Source: Bordetella genomosp. 11
GTDB taxonomy: Bacteria > Pseudomonadota > Gammaproteobacteria > Burkholderiales > Burkholderiaceae_B
NCBI RefSeq assembly: GCF_002261215.1
Contig: NZ_NEVS01000004.1
Location: 3,968,001-4,032,000, forward strand
DNA: 64,000 nucleotides
Direction of reading: 5' to 3'
Shown here one piece after another: positions 1-8,680 of this stretch. A program made the position numbers and the translations under genes. A model generated the notes under the pieces. It had not been told where the DNA came from, searched no databases, and saw only the letters and a program-made list of their open reading frames with translations. Positions within the stretch are counted from its first letter, which is position 1. Each line of letters begins with the position of its first letter.

Positions 1-151
1 TGGTCGCGTCGGAGAAGACCACGCCCCAGCCGAAGGTGTCGTACGGACGATTTCGTTCGACCACCGTAACCCGGTTGTCCGGGTTGCGCAGTTTCATCAA
101 CAGGCCGAAGTACAGCCCCGCGGGACCGCCGCCCAGGCACACTATCTTCAT
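1..151 (-). CDS. FAD-dependent aryl-CoA hydroxylase, N-terminal 50 residues (cut by window edge)
   Basis: The first 50 codons read leftward from an ATG at 151. They begin [15 protein letters not shown], a GxGxxG dinucleotide-binding fold, followed by an acidic strand end (VVERN) and a segment [10 protein letters not shown]. This combination is typical of salicylyl-CoA 5-hydroxylase and 2-aminobenzoyl-CoA monooxygenase/reductase proteins, which hydroxylate an aromatic ring while it is held as a CoA thioester. The rest of the protein lies outside the window, so the substrate cannot be told and a bifunctional (hydroxylase plus reductase) architecture cannot be confirmed. A strong inverted repeat lies 40-68 bases upstream and nearly matches one in front of the ABC importer/MarR block near 13.4 kb, so the genes are probably co-regulated. 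Family is fairly sure, exact function open. Confidence 0.75.
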   Translation of the reverse strand, partial: MKIVCLGGGPAGLYFGLLMKLRNPDNRVTVVERNRPYDTFGWGVVFSDAT

Positions 152-616
152 CGCATCACTCGCAATCCGGTACGGCCGCGCGGCCGGGAGTTTGAAGCCT
201 GGATAGTTTAGGCTTCAAATATATCCCGGCACGCGGGACGCCGCAAGGCCCGCCGCGCGCGGGTCCCGATCCGGCGGCCCGGCGCGCGCCGCATTCCAGG
301 CGCACGGCGCCCTGGTCCCGCATCCGACATCCTGGCGCATCCCGCATCCCTGGCGTATCACCGCATCACGGGTGCACCCCGCATCCCCAGCGCATCCCCT
401 CCGCTTTCCAGGCATTGCCGCCGCGTCCTGCCATATCAACGCCACATTTCCGCCACGTTCCTTAAATTTCCCTGTCACCGCCATGTCACCTCGCGGGCCC
501 ATCATGCGTTTGCACTTTTTTGGAATTGTGCGTTTGAGTGCGTTTCGACGCGCCGGACGCCGCGCGCGGCTCACCGTCCAGGTGGGCCGCTTCCGCCACC
601 CCTCTTCCCTTGCCGC
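152..616. other. Intergenic region without a supported gene
   Basis: Apart from the inverted repeat at 191-219 this stretch holds no convincing gene. Open frames here have no recognisable domain. Bases 300-400 are a degenerate run of GCATCC-like words without a fixed period. A leftward promoter for the aryl-CoA hydroxylase and a rightward promoter for the lipoprotein/phospholipase pair must lie here. Confidence 0.6.
191..219. promoter_or_regulatory. Operator-like inverted repeat upstream of aryl-CoA hydroxylase
   Basis: Perfect 10-bp arms TTTGAAGCCT (191-200) and AGGCTTCAAA (210-219) flank a 9-base spacer. The right half with its flank (203-220, ATAGTTTAGG then CTTCAAAT) matches 15 of 18 bases of the site at 13440-13457. 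Read leftward both contain CCTAAACTAT, whose TAAACT could serve as a -10 element, so a bound repressor would block the promoter. A MarR protein encoded at 14423-14911 is the obvious candidate; that link is inference. Confidence 0.6.
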
Positions 617-814
617 ATGAAACCGACCCCTATCCGACGCCCCCACGCCCGTCCCGGCTCGCGCTGGCCCACGCTGCTGGCCGCCCTGGCCGTCGCCTGC
701 TCGCTGACCGCCTGCGGCGGCGACCATGAGGACGACACCCCGACGCCCCCCGACACCCCCACGCAGCCCGCGCCGGATCAACCGCCGGCGCCGGTGCTGC
801 ACTGCGCGCCGTAG
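617..814 (+). CDS. Small predicted lipoprotein, proline-rich
   Basis: A 65-residue protein with a basic N terminus, a hydrophobic stretch (residues 19-31) and a lipobox LTAC with the lipidated cysteine at residue 33. The remaining 32 residues are acidic then proline/threonine-rich (DDTPTPPDTP, PAPDQPPAPV) and look unstructured. It probably sits as a short lipid-anchored tail in the outer or inner membrane. It lies 88 bases before the phospholipase C gene on the same strand and may be co-transcribed with it. No family is recognised; the lipobox and the gene pairing are the only support, so the gene is likely rather than certain. Confidence 0.55.
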   Translation: MKPTPIRRPHARPGSRWPTLLAALAVACSLTACGGDHEDDTPTPPDTPTQPAPDQPPAPVLHCAP

Positions 815-902
815 CCATCGCGCCCCTTCTTTCCGATAGCAGCCCGGCGGCATCGCCTCCGCCGCGTAGGCCCTCGCGCCACAACCCATCCGCGAACCGA
901 CA

Positions 903-3113
903 ATGATCAACAACGCCAAACGCAAGTTCCTGCGCAACAGCCTGGGGGCCACCGCGTCCCTGACCGCACTGAGCATGTTTCCGCCCAGCATCCGCCGCGC
1001 GCTGGCCATCCCGGCGAACAACCGCACGGGCACGATCAAGGACGTCGAGCACGTCGTCATCCTGATGCAGGAGAACCGCTCGTTCGACAACTACTTCGGC
1101 ACCCTGGCCGGCGTGCGCGGCTTCGGCGACCGCTTCACCATTCCGCTGCCCAACGCCCTGAACGTGTGGCAGCAGCTGAATGCCAACGGCAAGCCCATCC
1201 TGCCCTACCACCTGGACCAGACGCAGGGCAACGCGCAACGCGTCAGCGGCACGCCGCACGGCTGGACGGACGCGCGCGACGCCTGGGACAAAGGCCGCAT
1301 GTACCAATGGGCCCGCTTCAAGAAACAGCAATCCATGGGGTACTTCACCGAGCAGGAAGCGCCTTTCCAGTTCGCGCTGGCCGATGCCTTCACCGTGTGC
1401 GACGGGTATTTCTGCTCGCTGCATGGCGGCACCAATACCAACCGCCTGTTCTTCTGGACCGGCACCAACGGCGCCAACACGCCGGCCGGCCGCGTGGTCG
1501 TGAACAATGTCTGGGACGGGCTGGACACCACCACCGACCTGGCCACCACCGGCTTCGACTGGATGACGTACCCGGAGCGATTGACGCAAGCCGGCGTGTC
1601 CTGGATGGTCTACCAGAACATGCCCGACAACTTCACCGACAACTCGCTCATCGGTTTCAAGCAATATCGCGACGCCAACCTGCGCTCGGGCAAACCGGTG
1701 TATCACGACGTCCCGGTCAATCCGCCCTACAACCCCGCGACGGACGACGCCGGCAATCCGCTGTACAAGGGCATCGCCAATACCATGCCGGACGGCGGCT
1801 TCCTCGCCACGTTCAAACAGGACATCCTGGACGGCAAGCTCGCCCAGGTCTCGTGGATCGTCGCGCCGGAAACCTATTCCGAACATCCCGGGCCTTCCAG
1901 CCCCGTGCAGGGCGGCTGGTACACGCAGGAGGTGCTGGACGCGCTGACGGCCAATCCGGAGGTCTGGTCCAAGACGGTGCTGCTGATCAACTTCGACGAG
2001 AACGACGGTTTCTTCGATCACGTCCCGCCGCCATGCGCGCCCTCGCTGGACATCGCGTCCGGCACCACATCCGGCAAGTCGACGCTGAGCGCCGCCGACA
2101 TGTCCTACGAGTACTACACGCACAGCGCGGTGCCCAATACCTCGATGCCCGCACCCGATGGCGACTGCTATGGACCGGGGCCGCGCGTGCCCATGTATGT
2201 GATCTCGCCCTGGAGCCGCGGCGGCTGGGTGAACTCGCAGCAGTTCGATCACACATCCGTATTGCGCTTCCTCGAAGCCCGCTTCGGCGTGGCGGAAACC
2301 CAGATCAGCCCGTATCGCCGCGCCGTCTTCGGCGACCTGACCTCGGCCTTCAACTTCGCCACGCCGAACGACAACCCGCTGCCCACCCTGGGCGGCAGGC
2401 GCACCCGCAACGACGCGGACACCCTGCGCATCTCGCAGGACGCGCTGGGCCAGGTCGCGCTGCCCACGCCACAGGACCTGCCGCGCCAGGACAGCGGCAC
2501 CCGGCCGTCGCGCGCCCTGCCCTATGAACTGCACACCAGCGCCCGCGCCGATGCGGCCAGCGGCAAGGTGACCTTGATCTTCGCCAATACGGGTTCCGCC
2601 GCCGCGGTGTTCCACGTCTACGACCGGCTACACCTGGACCGCATTCCGCGGCGCTACGCGGTCGAGGCCGGCAAGCAGCTGGACGACAGCTGGGACGCCA
2701 ACGCCGCGGACGATGGCCGGTACGACCTTTGGGTACTGGGGCCGAACGGCTACCACCGCGCCTTTGCCGGCGACCTGTCGGCGCAGGCCGCCAGCGGTGC
2801 CGCCGTGCCGGAGATCCGCGTCTGCTATGACGTGGCGAACGGCAACGTCTACCTGACCGCGCTGAATACCGGCGGCAAGGATGCGCGCATCACCGTGCGG
2901 GCCAAGGCCTACCGCGATGACGGGCCATGGAACCTGACGGTGGCCCCGGGCGCCAGCCAGGACCTGCACTGGGATCTGAAGGACAGCGCGCGATGGTACG
3001 ATTTCGTCGCCACCTGCGCCGGACAGCCCGGCTGGTCGCGCCGTTTCGCCGGCCGCGTCGAAACGGGCCAGGACGGCCTGAGCGATCCCGCGATGGGCAT
3101 GCAGGACCTTTAA
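903..3113 (+). CDS. Phosphocholine-specific phospholipase C
   Basis: A 736-residue member of the phosphoesterase family of non-haemolytic/haemolytic phospholipase C and AcpA-type acid phosphatases. The N terminus (KRKFLRNSLG, then a hydrophobic stretch ending near residue 36) is a twin-arginine-type export signal with KR in place of RR. The catalytic domain opens with VEHVVILMQENRSFDNYFG (about residues 49-67), the family's metal/nucleophile region, and runs to about residue 500 (LINFDENDGFFDHVPPP, then DHTSVLRFLEARFG). Two C-terminal repeats of the DUF756 kind follow (about 540-625 and 640-725). It hydrolyses phosphatidylcholine or sphingomyelin head groups outside the cytoplasm and can supply phosphate, choline and diacylglycerol. 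Family is confident; haemolytic behaviour cannot be read from sequence. Confidence 0.92.
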   Translation: MINNAKRKFLRNSLGATASLTALSMFPPSIRRALAIPANNRTGTIKDVEHVVILMQENRSFDNYFGTLAGVRGFGDRFTIPLPNALNVWQQLNANGKPILPYHLDQTQGNAQRVSGTPHGWTDARDAWDKGRMYQWARFKKQQSMGYFTEQEAPFQFALADAFTVCDGYFCSLHGGTNTNRLFFWTGTNGANTPAGRVVVNNVWDGLDTTTDLATTGFDWMTYPERLTQAGVSWMVYQNMPDNFTDNSLIGFKQYRDANLRSGKPVYHDVPVNPPYNPATDDAGNPLYKGIANTMPDGGFLATFKQDILDGKLAQVSWIVAPETYSEHPGPSSPVQGGWYTQEVLDALTANPEVWSKTVLLINFDENDGFFDHVPPPCAPSLDIASGTTSGKSTLSAADMSYEYYTHSAVPNTSMPAPDGDCYGPGPRVPMYVISPWSRGGWVNSQQFDHTSVLRFLEARFGVAETQISPYRRAVFGDLTSAFNFATPNDNPLPTLGGRRTRNDADTLRISQDALGQVALPTPQDLPRQDSGTRPSRALPYELHTSARADAASGKVTLIFANTGSAAAVFHVYDRLHLDRIPRRYAVEAGKQLDDSWDANAADDGRYDLWVLGPNGYHRAFAGDLSAQAASGAAVPEIRVCYDVANGNVYLTALNTGGKDARITVRAKAYRDDGPWNLTVAPGASQDLHWDLKDSARWYDFVATCAGQPGWSRRFAGRVETGQDGLSDPAMGMQDL

Positions 3114-3174
3114 GGGGTGAGGCGGCCGCGCAGCGCCGCGGCCCCTCGCGCAACCGACGACAACCCGATCCGAC

Positions 3175-3960
3175 ATGCTGCAGGAAGAACGCATTGCCCG
3201 CATCCAGGCCCTGCTCGGCGCCTATGCGCGCATGAGCACCGAGCGACTGGCGCGGGAACTCTCGGTTTCGCGCGAAACGGTGCGCCGCGACATCCTGGAA
3301 CTCGAAGCCCAGGGCGCCCTGCGGCGCGTGCATGGCGGTGTGGTGACGACGGCGGCTCACGCCGAGCCGCCCTACGCCCAGCGCCAGCACCTGCGCGCCC
3401 GCGAAAAGCGGGCCATCGCCCGCGCCGTACTGCCGATGCTGGCGCCGGGACAGGTCATCCTGCTGGACGCCGGCACCACCACCGGCTACCTGGCTGAAGC
3501 GCTGTGCGGCCTGGCCGGCCTGACCGTCATCACGAACTCGCTCGGCATCGCCATGACGCTCTCGGAACGGACCGGCCCGGGCGCCGCGCCGCGCCATGAA
3601 GTCATCCTGCTGGGCGGAACCCCGCACGGCGATGTACCGGCGACCTACGGCAGCGGCACCATCAACGAAATCGGCCGCTACCATGCGGACCTGGCCCTGC
3701 TATCGCCGGTGGGACTCAGCGCCATCCATGGGGCCACCAGCTACGCCCATCACGAAGCCGCGATCGCGCAAGCGATGGCAGCGCAGGCCAGGGAACGGGT
3801 ACTGCTGGCCGACCACGGCAAGATCGGCCTGGTCAGCCGGGTTCGCTATGCCAGCCCTCAGGACGTCAGCCGCATCGTTACCAACGCGCACGCGGACACC
3901 GGTGTCGAAGAAGAACTGCGGCGCTGGCGCGGCGCCGGCGTGGAGGTCGTGCTGGCCTGA
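3175..3960 (+). CDS. DeoR/GlpR-family transcriptional regulator
   Basis: 261 residues with an N-terminal winged helix-turn-helix (about residues 5-55; MSTERLARELSVSRETVRRD is the DeoR signature region) and a C-terminal DeoRC sensor domain containing LLDAGTTTGYLAEAL (about residues 98-112), the phosphosugar-binding loop of this family. Such proteins usually repress sugar-phosphate or polyol genes and release DNA on binding a phosphorylated intermediate. It begins 61 bases after the phospholipase C stop and could respond to glycerol phosphate or another product of that enzyme, but glpK lies 32 kb away and no target operator was identified. Its last 103 bases overlap the 3' end of the acetyltransferase gene on the other strand. 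Confidence 0.88.
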   Translation: MLQEERIARIQALLGAYARMSTERLARELSVSRETVRRDILELEAQGALRRVHGGVVTTAAHAEPPYAQRQHLRAREKRAIARAVLPMLAPGQVILLDAGTTTGYLAEALCGLAGLTVITNSLGIAMTLSERTGPGAAPRHEVILLGGTPHGDVPATYGSGTINEIGRYHADLALLSPVGLSAIHGATSYAHHEAAIAQAMAAQARERVLLADHGKIGLVSRVRYASPQDVSRIVTNAHADTGVEEELRRWRGAGVEVVLA

Positions 3961-4550
3961 CGGCCCCCTGGCGCGGACCCATTCGACAATGCCGCCGTGC
4001 GGCGGCTCAAGCGATACAGGACATGTTGCGCCAGGGGATGCCCGGCCGGCAAGGCAGGATGCGAGAAATCACCGGCCGGGTCGCGCGTCATGCCGATCCG
4101 AGCCATGACGCGGCGCGATCTTTCGTTCGCGGGAACGGTGAAGGACACGATCTCGTCCAGCCCCAGCTCATTGAACCCGTAGGCGAGCACCTCGCGCGCG
4201 CCTTCGCTGGCCAGCCCCTGCCCCCAGTACCGGGCGTCCAGGCGCCAGCCGATCTCGAAACATGGCGCGAACGGCACCGCGAAATCCTGGTACTTCAAGC
4301 CGATAAAGCCGAGGAGTGCTCCCGAAGACGTGAGTTCCGCGGCGAAATAACAGCATTTGTCCCGCGCATAAAGCGCGTTTTGCATCTCGAAGAAACGTCG
4401 CGCCATCTCTGGCGAAACGGGGCCTGGCAGGAATTCCGTAACGCGGGGGTCGGCGTTGAGCGCGACATAGGGGGCCAGGTCTTCGTCGCGCCACAGGCGT
4501 AAGCGAAGTCGTGGCGTGTGCAGGACGCCCGGGTCGGGTGGCGGGATCAT
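3858..4550 (-). CDS. GNAT-family N-acetyltransferase (RimJ/RimL type)
   Basis: The core (about residues 10-185 from ATG 4550) has the RimJ/RimL pattern: TPRLRLRLWRDEDL at the start, the acetyl-CoA-binding region WRLDARYWGQGLASEGAREV, then ANERSRRVMARIGM. It should move an acetyl group from acetyl-CoA to an amine, possibly a protein N terminus; the acceptor cannot be deduced. An earlier in-frame ATG at 4598 adds 16 residues (rich in H, R and C) that do not look like the family, so 4550 is preferred. After the normal end (HVLYRLSRR) the frame runs on for some 45 low-complexity residues (STTSTPAPRQRRSSSST) that are the complement of the DeoR gene's 3' end, suggesting loss of an original stop or a recent frameshift. 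Confidence 0.82.
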   Translation of the reverse strand: MIPPPDPGVLHTPRLRLRLWRDEDLAPYVALNADPRVTEFLPGPVSPEMARRFFEMQNALYARDKCCYFAAELTSSGALLGFIGLKYQDFAVPFAPCFEIGWRLDARYWGQGLASEGAREVLAYGFNELGLDEIVSFTVPANERSRRVMARIGMTRDPAGDFSHPALPAGHPLAQHVLYRLSRRTAALSNGSAPGGRQASTTSTPAPRQRRSSSSTPVSACALVTMRLTS

Positions 4551-4642
4551 TCGGCGGCGATGGCAGCTTTTGGAGAGCCCGATATGATAGCGACCCATCC
4601 GCGCGAACAGGCGCGTACCTGGGCCTTATCGGACCTTCACGG

Positions 4643-5446
4643 CTAAAGCGCCGGGCGCCGCTCCAGCGCGACACGGTCGCGACCGGCCTGCTTGGCCAGG
4701 TACAGGGCGCGGTCCGCGCGGCTCAGGGTGGTGGAAACGCTTTCGCCGTTGCGATGCAGGGCCATGCCGACGCTGACGGTCAGCAGCAGTTGCTCGCCCT
4801 CGACTTCGATGGCATTGCCGCGCACGCCCGCCAGGATGCGGTCGATGACGGCCTCGCCTTCCTCCAGGCTGATATTGGGCAACAGCACCAGGAATTCCTC
4901 GCCGCCCCAGCGCGCCACGTCATCGCTATCGCGCACGGAGCAACGCATGATGTCGGCCAGCCGCGTCAAGGCGCGATCGCCGGCATCGTGGCCGTAGCGG
5001 TCGTTGATGCGCTTGAAATGGTCGACGTCCAGCATGGCCACGACGAAGGCCGGCTGGTCCGCTTCCGCGGCAAGGGACAGTTCCTTCATGCGCTCCATCA
5101 GCGCCCGGCGATTCAGCAGATTGGTCAGCGGATCGCGGATCGAGGATTCCTTCAGCGCGGCATTCATGTCGCGCATCATTTCCTGGTAGCCGTCGGAGAT
5201 GCGCACCAGCTTGGCCAGGCGCTTCAGCTCGCGGTCGTAGCGCGCCACCAGGCCCAGTTCGCGCTGTCGCGCCATCATCTGGAAGGCATCCGACAGATAT
5301 GAAATGCGCTCGATGCGTTCCAACTGCTCGTTGGTGTGCTGCCAGAGTTCATCGAGCACGCCGCGCAGCGGGTGATCCGCGTAGCCGGGCTCATCCAGCA
5401 TGGACTGGATGCGCGCCTCGAGATCCTGGTAGCGCTTCTTTTTCAT
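4643..5446 (-). CDS. siaD: Diguanylate cyclase SiaD
   Basis: 267 residues: an N-terminal alpha-helical region (1-105, heptad-like, stalk for dimer contact) and a C-terminal GGDEF domain with the active-site loop WGGEEF. An RDSD motif (RxxD) five residues before GGEEF is an intact inhibitory I-site, so product feedback is expected. It makes c-di-GMP from two GTP. Its ATG shares one base with the siaC stop (TGATG), which argues for translational coupling. In Pseudomonas aeruginosa the orthologous SiaD is active only when bound by unphosphorylated SiaC; the same gene set here supports the same control. The reading frame stays open upstream of 5446 but that part is antisense-like and overlaps siaC. 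Confidence 0.92.
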   Translation of the reverse strand: MKKKRYQDLEARIQSMLDEPGYADHPLRGVLDELWQHTNEQLERIERISYLSDAFQMMARQRELGLVARYDRELKRLAKLVRISDGYQEMMRDMNAALKESSIRDPLTNLLNRRALMERMKELSLAAEADQPAFVVAMLDVDHFKRINDRYGHDAGDRALTRLADIMRCSVRDSDDVARWGGEEFLVLLPNISLEEGEAVIDRILAGVRGNAIEVEGEQLLLTVSVGMALHRNGESVSTTLSRADRALYLAKQAGRDRVALERRPAL

Positions 5447-5820
5447 CAGCGGCCGACGACCGTAAAGGGGAAGGTACAGTCTTCCTTGAACTCTTCGGCC
5501 AGTTCGCCGACGCGTTCGTTGCGGCTGTCGTAGTACCAGGTCACCGCCACGTCGTGGCCGTCTCCGTGCGCCGCTTCGAGCAGGTCGAAGATGTCCATGA
5601 CGGCCTTGACGCTGCTGGTGTTCAGATACTGCAGCTCCAGGATGACGGACAGCGCCTGGCGGGTGGAGGCCAGGTAGTCGTCCACCCACTGGATAACCGG
5701 CCCGAACAACTCGAAGGAGTTCTCGGGATAGGAGTCGCCACTCAGGTGCAGGCTTCCCTTCGAGCGGTCGGTCACGATGGCCGGCGTCGATTGGGAGGCG
5801 GGGATATTGAGTTCTTTCAT
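5446..5820 (-). CDS. siaC: SiaC phospho-switch protein (DUF1987)
   Basis: 124 residues matching the DUF1987/SiaC family throughout: SFELFGPVIQWVDDYL, then LELQYLNTSSVKAVMDIFDLL. The threonine of NTSS is residue 68, the same number and context as the regulatory Thr68 of P. aeruginosa SiaC, which SiaB phosphorylates and SiaA dephosphorylates. Unphosphorylated SiaC activates the diguanylate cyclase. It lies 28 bases after siaB and overlaps siaD by one base. Function is by homology, with the key residue directly visible. Confidence 0.92.
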   Translation of the reverse strand: MKELNIPASQSTPAIVTDRSKGSLHLSGDSYPENSFELFGPVIQWVDDYLASTRQALSVILELQYLNTSSVKAVMDIFDLLEAAHGDGHDVAVTWYYDSRNERVGELAEEFKEDCTFPFTVVGR

Positions 5821-5848
5821 TTTGGTTGTTGCTCGAGAGCAATACGGA

Positions 5849-6391
5849 TCAGATGACTACGCTCAGGCTGAAAAAACCACGGCCGTCGCCGTGCGCGCTG
5901 AGCGAGGCCTCGATGCCGGCACTGGCGCGGCGCGCCAGGTCTATCAGGCCAAGGCCGGCGCCGGTGGAGGCGGACGGATCGCGCGGCTGGCGCAACTGCG
6001 TTTTGTAGGCCGCCTTCAGTTCGGCCTTGTCCATCGCCGCCAGCTCGCGCACGCGTTCGACCAGGCGTTCGCCATCGGCCAGCTCGACGCGATTGCCCGC
6101 GCTGACGGTATAGCGTCCCTGCTCGTCGCGGGCGATCACGACGGTGGCCGCCGCGTCGGCATCGCCGTAGCCCTGCTGCATGGCGTACTGGCGGATGTTC
6201 TGCGTCATCTCGATATAGGCCGAGAACACGTCCATGGCTTCCGCGGGACGCGCCATCTGGGTTTCCAGGTAGTTCTTCAGCGCGTTGCCGATCTCCTCGA
6301 TAAGGCTGCGGGAGATGGGCCCGTTGAAGCAAAGCAGCGTGCGGTCCTGGTTGAATCGCTCCCGCAGCGCGTAAAGGTCCGATGCTTTCAT
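5849..6391 (-). CDS. siaB: SiaB protein kinase (SiaB/DUF6272, GHKL-like fold)
   Basis: 180 residues. The segment YIEMTQNIRQYA (about 60-71) carries the ExxxN of a GHKL-type ATPase N box, and GAGLGLIDLARRAS near residue 145 is the G-rich lid. This is the anti-sigma-factor-kinase-like fold of SiaB, which phosphorylates SiaC on Thr68 and so keeps SiaD off. It sits between siaA (18 bases before) and siaC (28 bases after) in one leftward operon. It lacks any HTH, sensor or membrane part. Assignment rests on fold motifs plus the complete operon context. Confidence 0.88.
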   Translation of the reverse strand: MKASDLYALRERFNQDRTLLCFNGPISRSLIEEIGNALKNYLETQMARPAEAMDVFSAYIEMTQNIRQYAMQQGYGDADAAATVVIARDEQGRYTVSAGNRVELADGERLVERVRELAAMDKAELKAAYKTQLRQPRDPSASTGAGLGLIDLARRASAGIEASLSAHGDGRGFFSLSVVI

Positions 6392-6409
6392 GGATGTGGG
6401 TCTGGAAAG

Positions 6410-8398
6410 TTATTCGAAGCGAAAGGAAAGTATGGTGATGTCGTCGCGCTGCGGCAAGTCGCCTCGGTATTCCTCCAGGACCCTGTCCAATGCCTCGGCC
6501 TGGGCGCCCAGCGGCAGCCGCGCCATCTCTATCAGTGTGCGGGTGAAGCGTGTGCTGCCGAATCCGAAGCCGTGGTCGCCGCCCGCCTGGTCCAGGAAGC
6601 CATCGGTACTCAGGTAGAACGTCATGCCCGCGGCCAGGGGCAAGGTCAGGTTGGCGTACTCGCCCTGGCGCTTGTCGCCCAGCGCCCGGCGCGCGCCGCG
6701 ATGCTCGCGGCAGTCCACGCCGTCGGTTTCGTACAGCGAAATCTTGGCGCCGGCGAACAGCAGCTTACCGGATGCGCGGTCAATATAGACCAGACCGGCG
6801 TCGGTGTTGGTCGCCAGGGCGTGCGGTACCTGCATATCGGCCAGCATCGCCCGGATGGCGGCGTCGGTACGCGCCAGGATGGCGGCCGGATCCGACGGCC
6901 CGGTCTCGGCAATGGCCACGTCCACGGCGGCCCGCACCAGCATCGTCATCAGCGCGCCCGGCACGCCATGCCCCGCGCAGTCCATCACGCCCAGCAGGCA
7001 GTTATCGCCATCGGCGCGGAAGACATAGAAATCGCCACCCACCACATCGCGGGGTTTCCACATGACGAAGTGATGCGTTCCCAGCGACTGCGCCATCTGG
7101 CGGCGCGGCAGGATGGCCTGCTGGATCAGGCTGGCATAGTCGATGGAGTCGCCGATCTTCTTGTTGGCGCTGGCCATGGCCAGGTTGGCGGCTTCCAGCG
7201 CGCGCGTGCGCTCGCGCACCTTGCTTTCGAGCTCCTGGGTATGGGTTCGAACCTTTTCCGCCATCACGCCGAAGGCCCGGCTGAGATCGCCGATTTCGTC
7301 GGCACCGCCCTTGGGCAGGCCCACATCGTAGCGGCCATCCGCGATGGCGCGCGCCGACTGCTGCAGTTTGCGTATCGGCCGCAGCACCAGGCGGTTGACC
7401 GCGTAGCCGAAGGCGGCCAGCAGGCCGCAGATCAGCAGCACCACGGCCGCGGCGGCCGGCCACAGGCCGGCGGTATCGACGATGCGCGCCGCGTGCAGGT
7501 CGACGGCAGCCAGCACATACCAGTGCAGCTCCGGCACATACGACACCGACATCAGCTGGCGTTTGCCCTGCAGGCGTACCCAGATCGCCTGCGCGGCGTC
7601 CGGCGTTTTCGGCGCGTCGCGCAGTGCCTGCGCCAATGCGGCGCGGCCGGCCTCGTCCTGGATCAGCGTGAATATCCGTCCGCGCTTGCCGTCCTCGACG
7701 GCGCCGGAGTTGTAATCGATCAGCGCCGGATCGGGGTGCGCCTGGATGCTGCCCTTTTCGTCGATGATGATGGGCGTGACGCCGGGTTCGCCGCTGCCGA
7801 CGAATTCATGCAGGAAGTCGCTCAGGTCCAGGCTGGCGCCGCCGATGGCCAGGGGCTTGCCCTGGTCGCGCACGATCACATTGAACCAGACCCGGGTAAG
7901 CTTGAGCTTGCCGTCGGGATTGACGTTGATGTTGTAGTCCGCGCTGGACCGCAGGCTGTCGTAGAACCAGCGGTCTTCCGGGTCGCCGGGATGCAGCTGG
8001 TAGCGCGGCGCGTCGGAAAACGGTTTGCCCGCCTCGTTGAAGTAATATTTGCCGCTGGCGGCGTTGATCAGGAAGTAGGCATGGGAACGCAGCGCGGCGC
8101 GGTAGCCTTCCGCTTCCTTGAAGAAGCGGTCGCGCTTGTCGGCGTTGTTTTCGTCCCGCATCCAATCGATGGCCAGTTGCGACTGGGCCAGCCGCTGCGA
8201 CAGCGCAAGCTCGCGTGCAACCGGGGCCAGAATGCGCTGGCGGCTAAGCAGCGCGAAGTTGTCGGCATAGGCGCGGCCGAAATGCTCGCGCACCTGCTCC
8301 ATGGCGTGCCAACCGAGCAATGCGGTGGGAATCAGCGCCAGCAGGCATGCCAGCACCAGCGCGAGCAGCGATTTCGCCCGCAAACCTAACTTCGCCAT
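6410..8398 (-). CDS. siaA: SiaA sensor PP2C/SpoIIE-type phosphatase
   Basis: 662 residues: membrane segment 1 (about 8-29), an extracytoplasmic Cache-type sensor (about 35-305) with YFNEAGKPFSDAPRY and DRWFYDSL, membrane segment 2 (about 315-335), a HAMP linker (RLVLRPIRKLQQSARAIADG), a coiled coil, and a cytoplasmic SpoIIE/PP2C phosphatase with metal-binding motifs VGGDFYVF, DCAGHGVPGALM and the C-terminal RDDITIL. It is first in the siaABCD operon. In P. aeruginosa SiaA removes the phosphate from SiaC, freeing it to activate SiaD, which links an outside signal to c-di-GMP and aggregation. All catalytic aspartates appear present. The ligand is unknown. Confidence 0.93.
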   Translation of the reverse strand: MAKLGLRAKSLLALVLACLLALIPTALLGWHAMEQVREHFGRAYADNFALLSRQRILAPVARELALSQRLAQSQLAIDWMRDENNADKRDRFFKEAEGYRAALRSHAYFLINAASGKYYFNEAGKPFSDAPRYQLHPGDPEDRWFYDSLRSSADYNINVNPDGKLKLTRVWFNVIVRDQGKPLAIGGASLDLSDFLHEFVGSGEPGVTPIIIDEKGSIQAHPDPALIDYNSGAVEDGKRGRIFTLIQDEAGRAALAQALRDAPKTPDAAQAIWVRLQGKRQLMSVSYVPELHWYVLAAVDLHAARIVDTAGLWPAAAAVVLLICGLLAAFGYAVNRLVLRPIRKLQQSARAIADGRYDVGLPKGGADEIGDLSRAFGVMAEKVRTHTQELESKVRERTRALEAANLAMASANKKIGDSIDYASLIQQAILPRRQMAQSLGTHHFVMWKPRDVVGGDFYVFRADGDNCLLGVMDCAGHGVPGALMTMLVRAAVDVAIAETGPSDPAAILARTDAAIRAMLADMQVPHALATNTDAGLVYIDRASGKLLFAGAKISLYETDGVDCREHRGARRALGDKRQGEYANLTLPLAAGMTFYLSTDGFLDQAGGDHGFGFGSTRFTRTLIEMARLPLGAQAEALDRVLEEYRGDLPQRDDITILSFRFE

Positions 8399-8680
8399 GA
8401 ATTCCTATCCCCTACCAGGCCGCGGGTGCCCCCGGGCAATCAAGACGGCTCTGGTATCCGACCGGCGCCGCAGCCGCGCGTTGGACCACGTACGGTCGAC
8501 TGTAAGTGTAGAGGGGCGTATCCACCGGATTACCCTTGAAAACGAGGCAAAATTGGCTGCTCCAAGCGGCTTCGGGCACATCCGCCCGGCGCTGCGGCGC
8601 AACAATACGATGGCGAGCGCGTTTATTTCGAAAATTTGCCCCACCGGCGCCGGCCTGAAGGCCCGGGTGGCAGGGGGCCC

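Noticed and set aside
630..2615. 661-codon leftward open frame
   Set aside because: Antisense to the phospholipase C gene; repetitive G/R/A/V composition without recognisable motif.
5777..8389. 870-codon rightward open frame
   Set aside because: It is antisense to siaA and siaB, has no domain and arises from GC-biased third positions.
8405..8644. 79-codon leftward open frame between siaA and livF
   Set aside because: No domain, no ribosome-binding site of note; region more likely holds the sia promoter.
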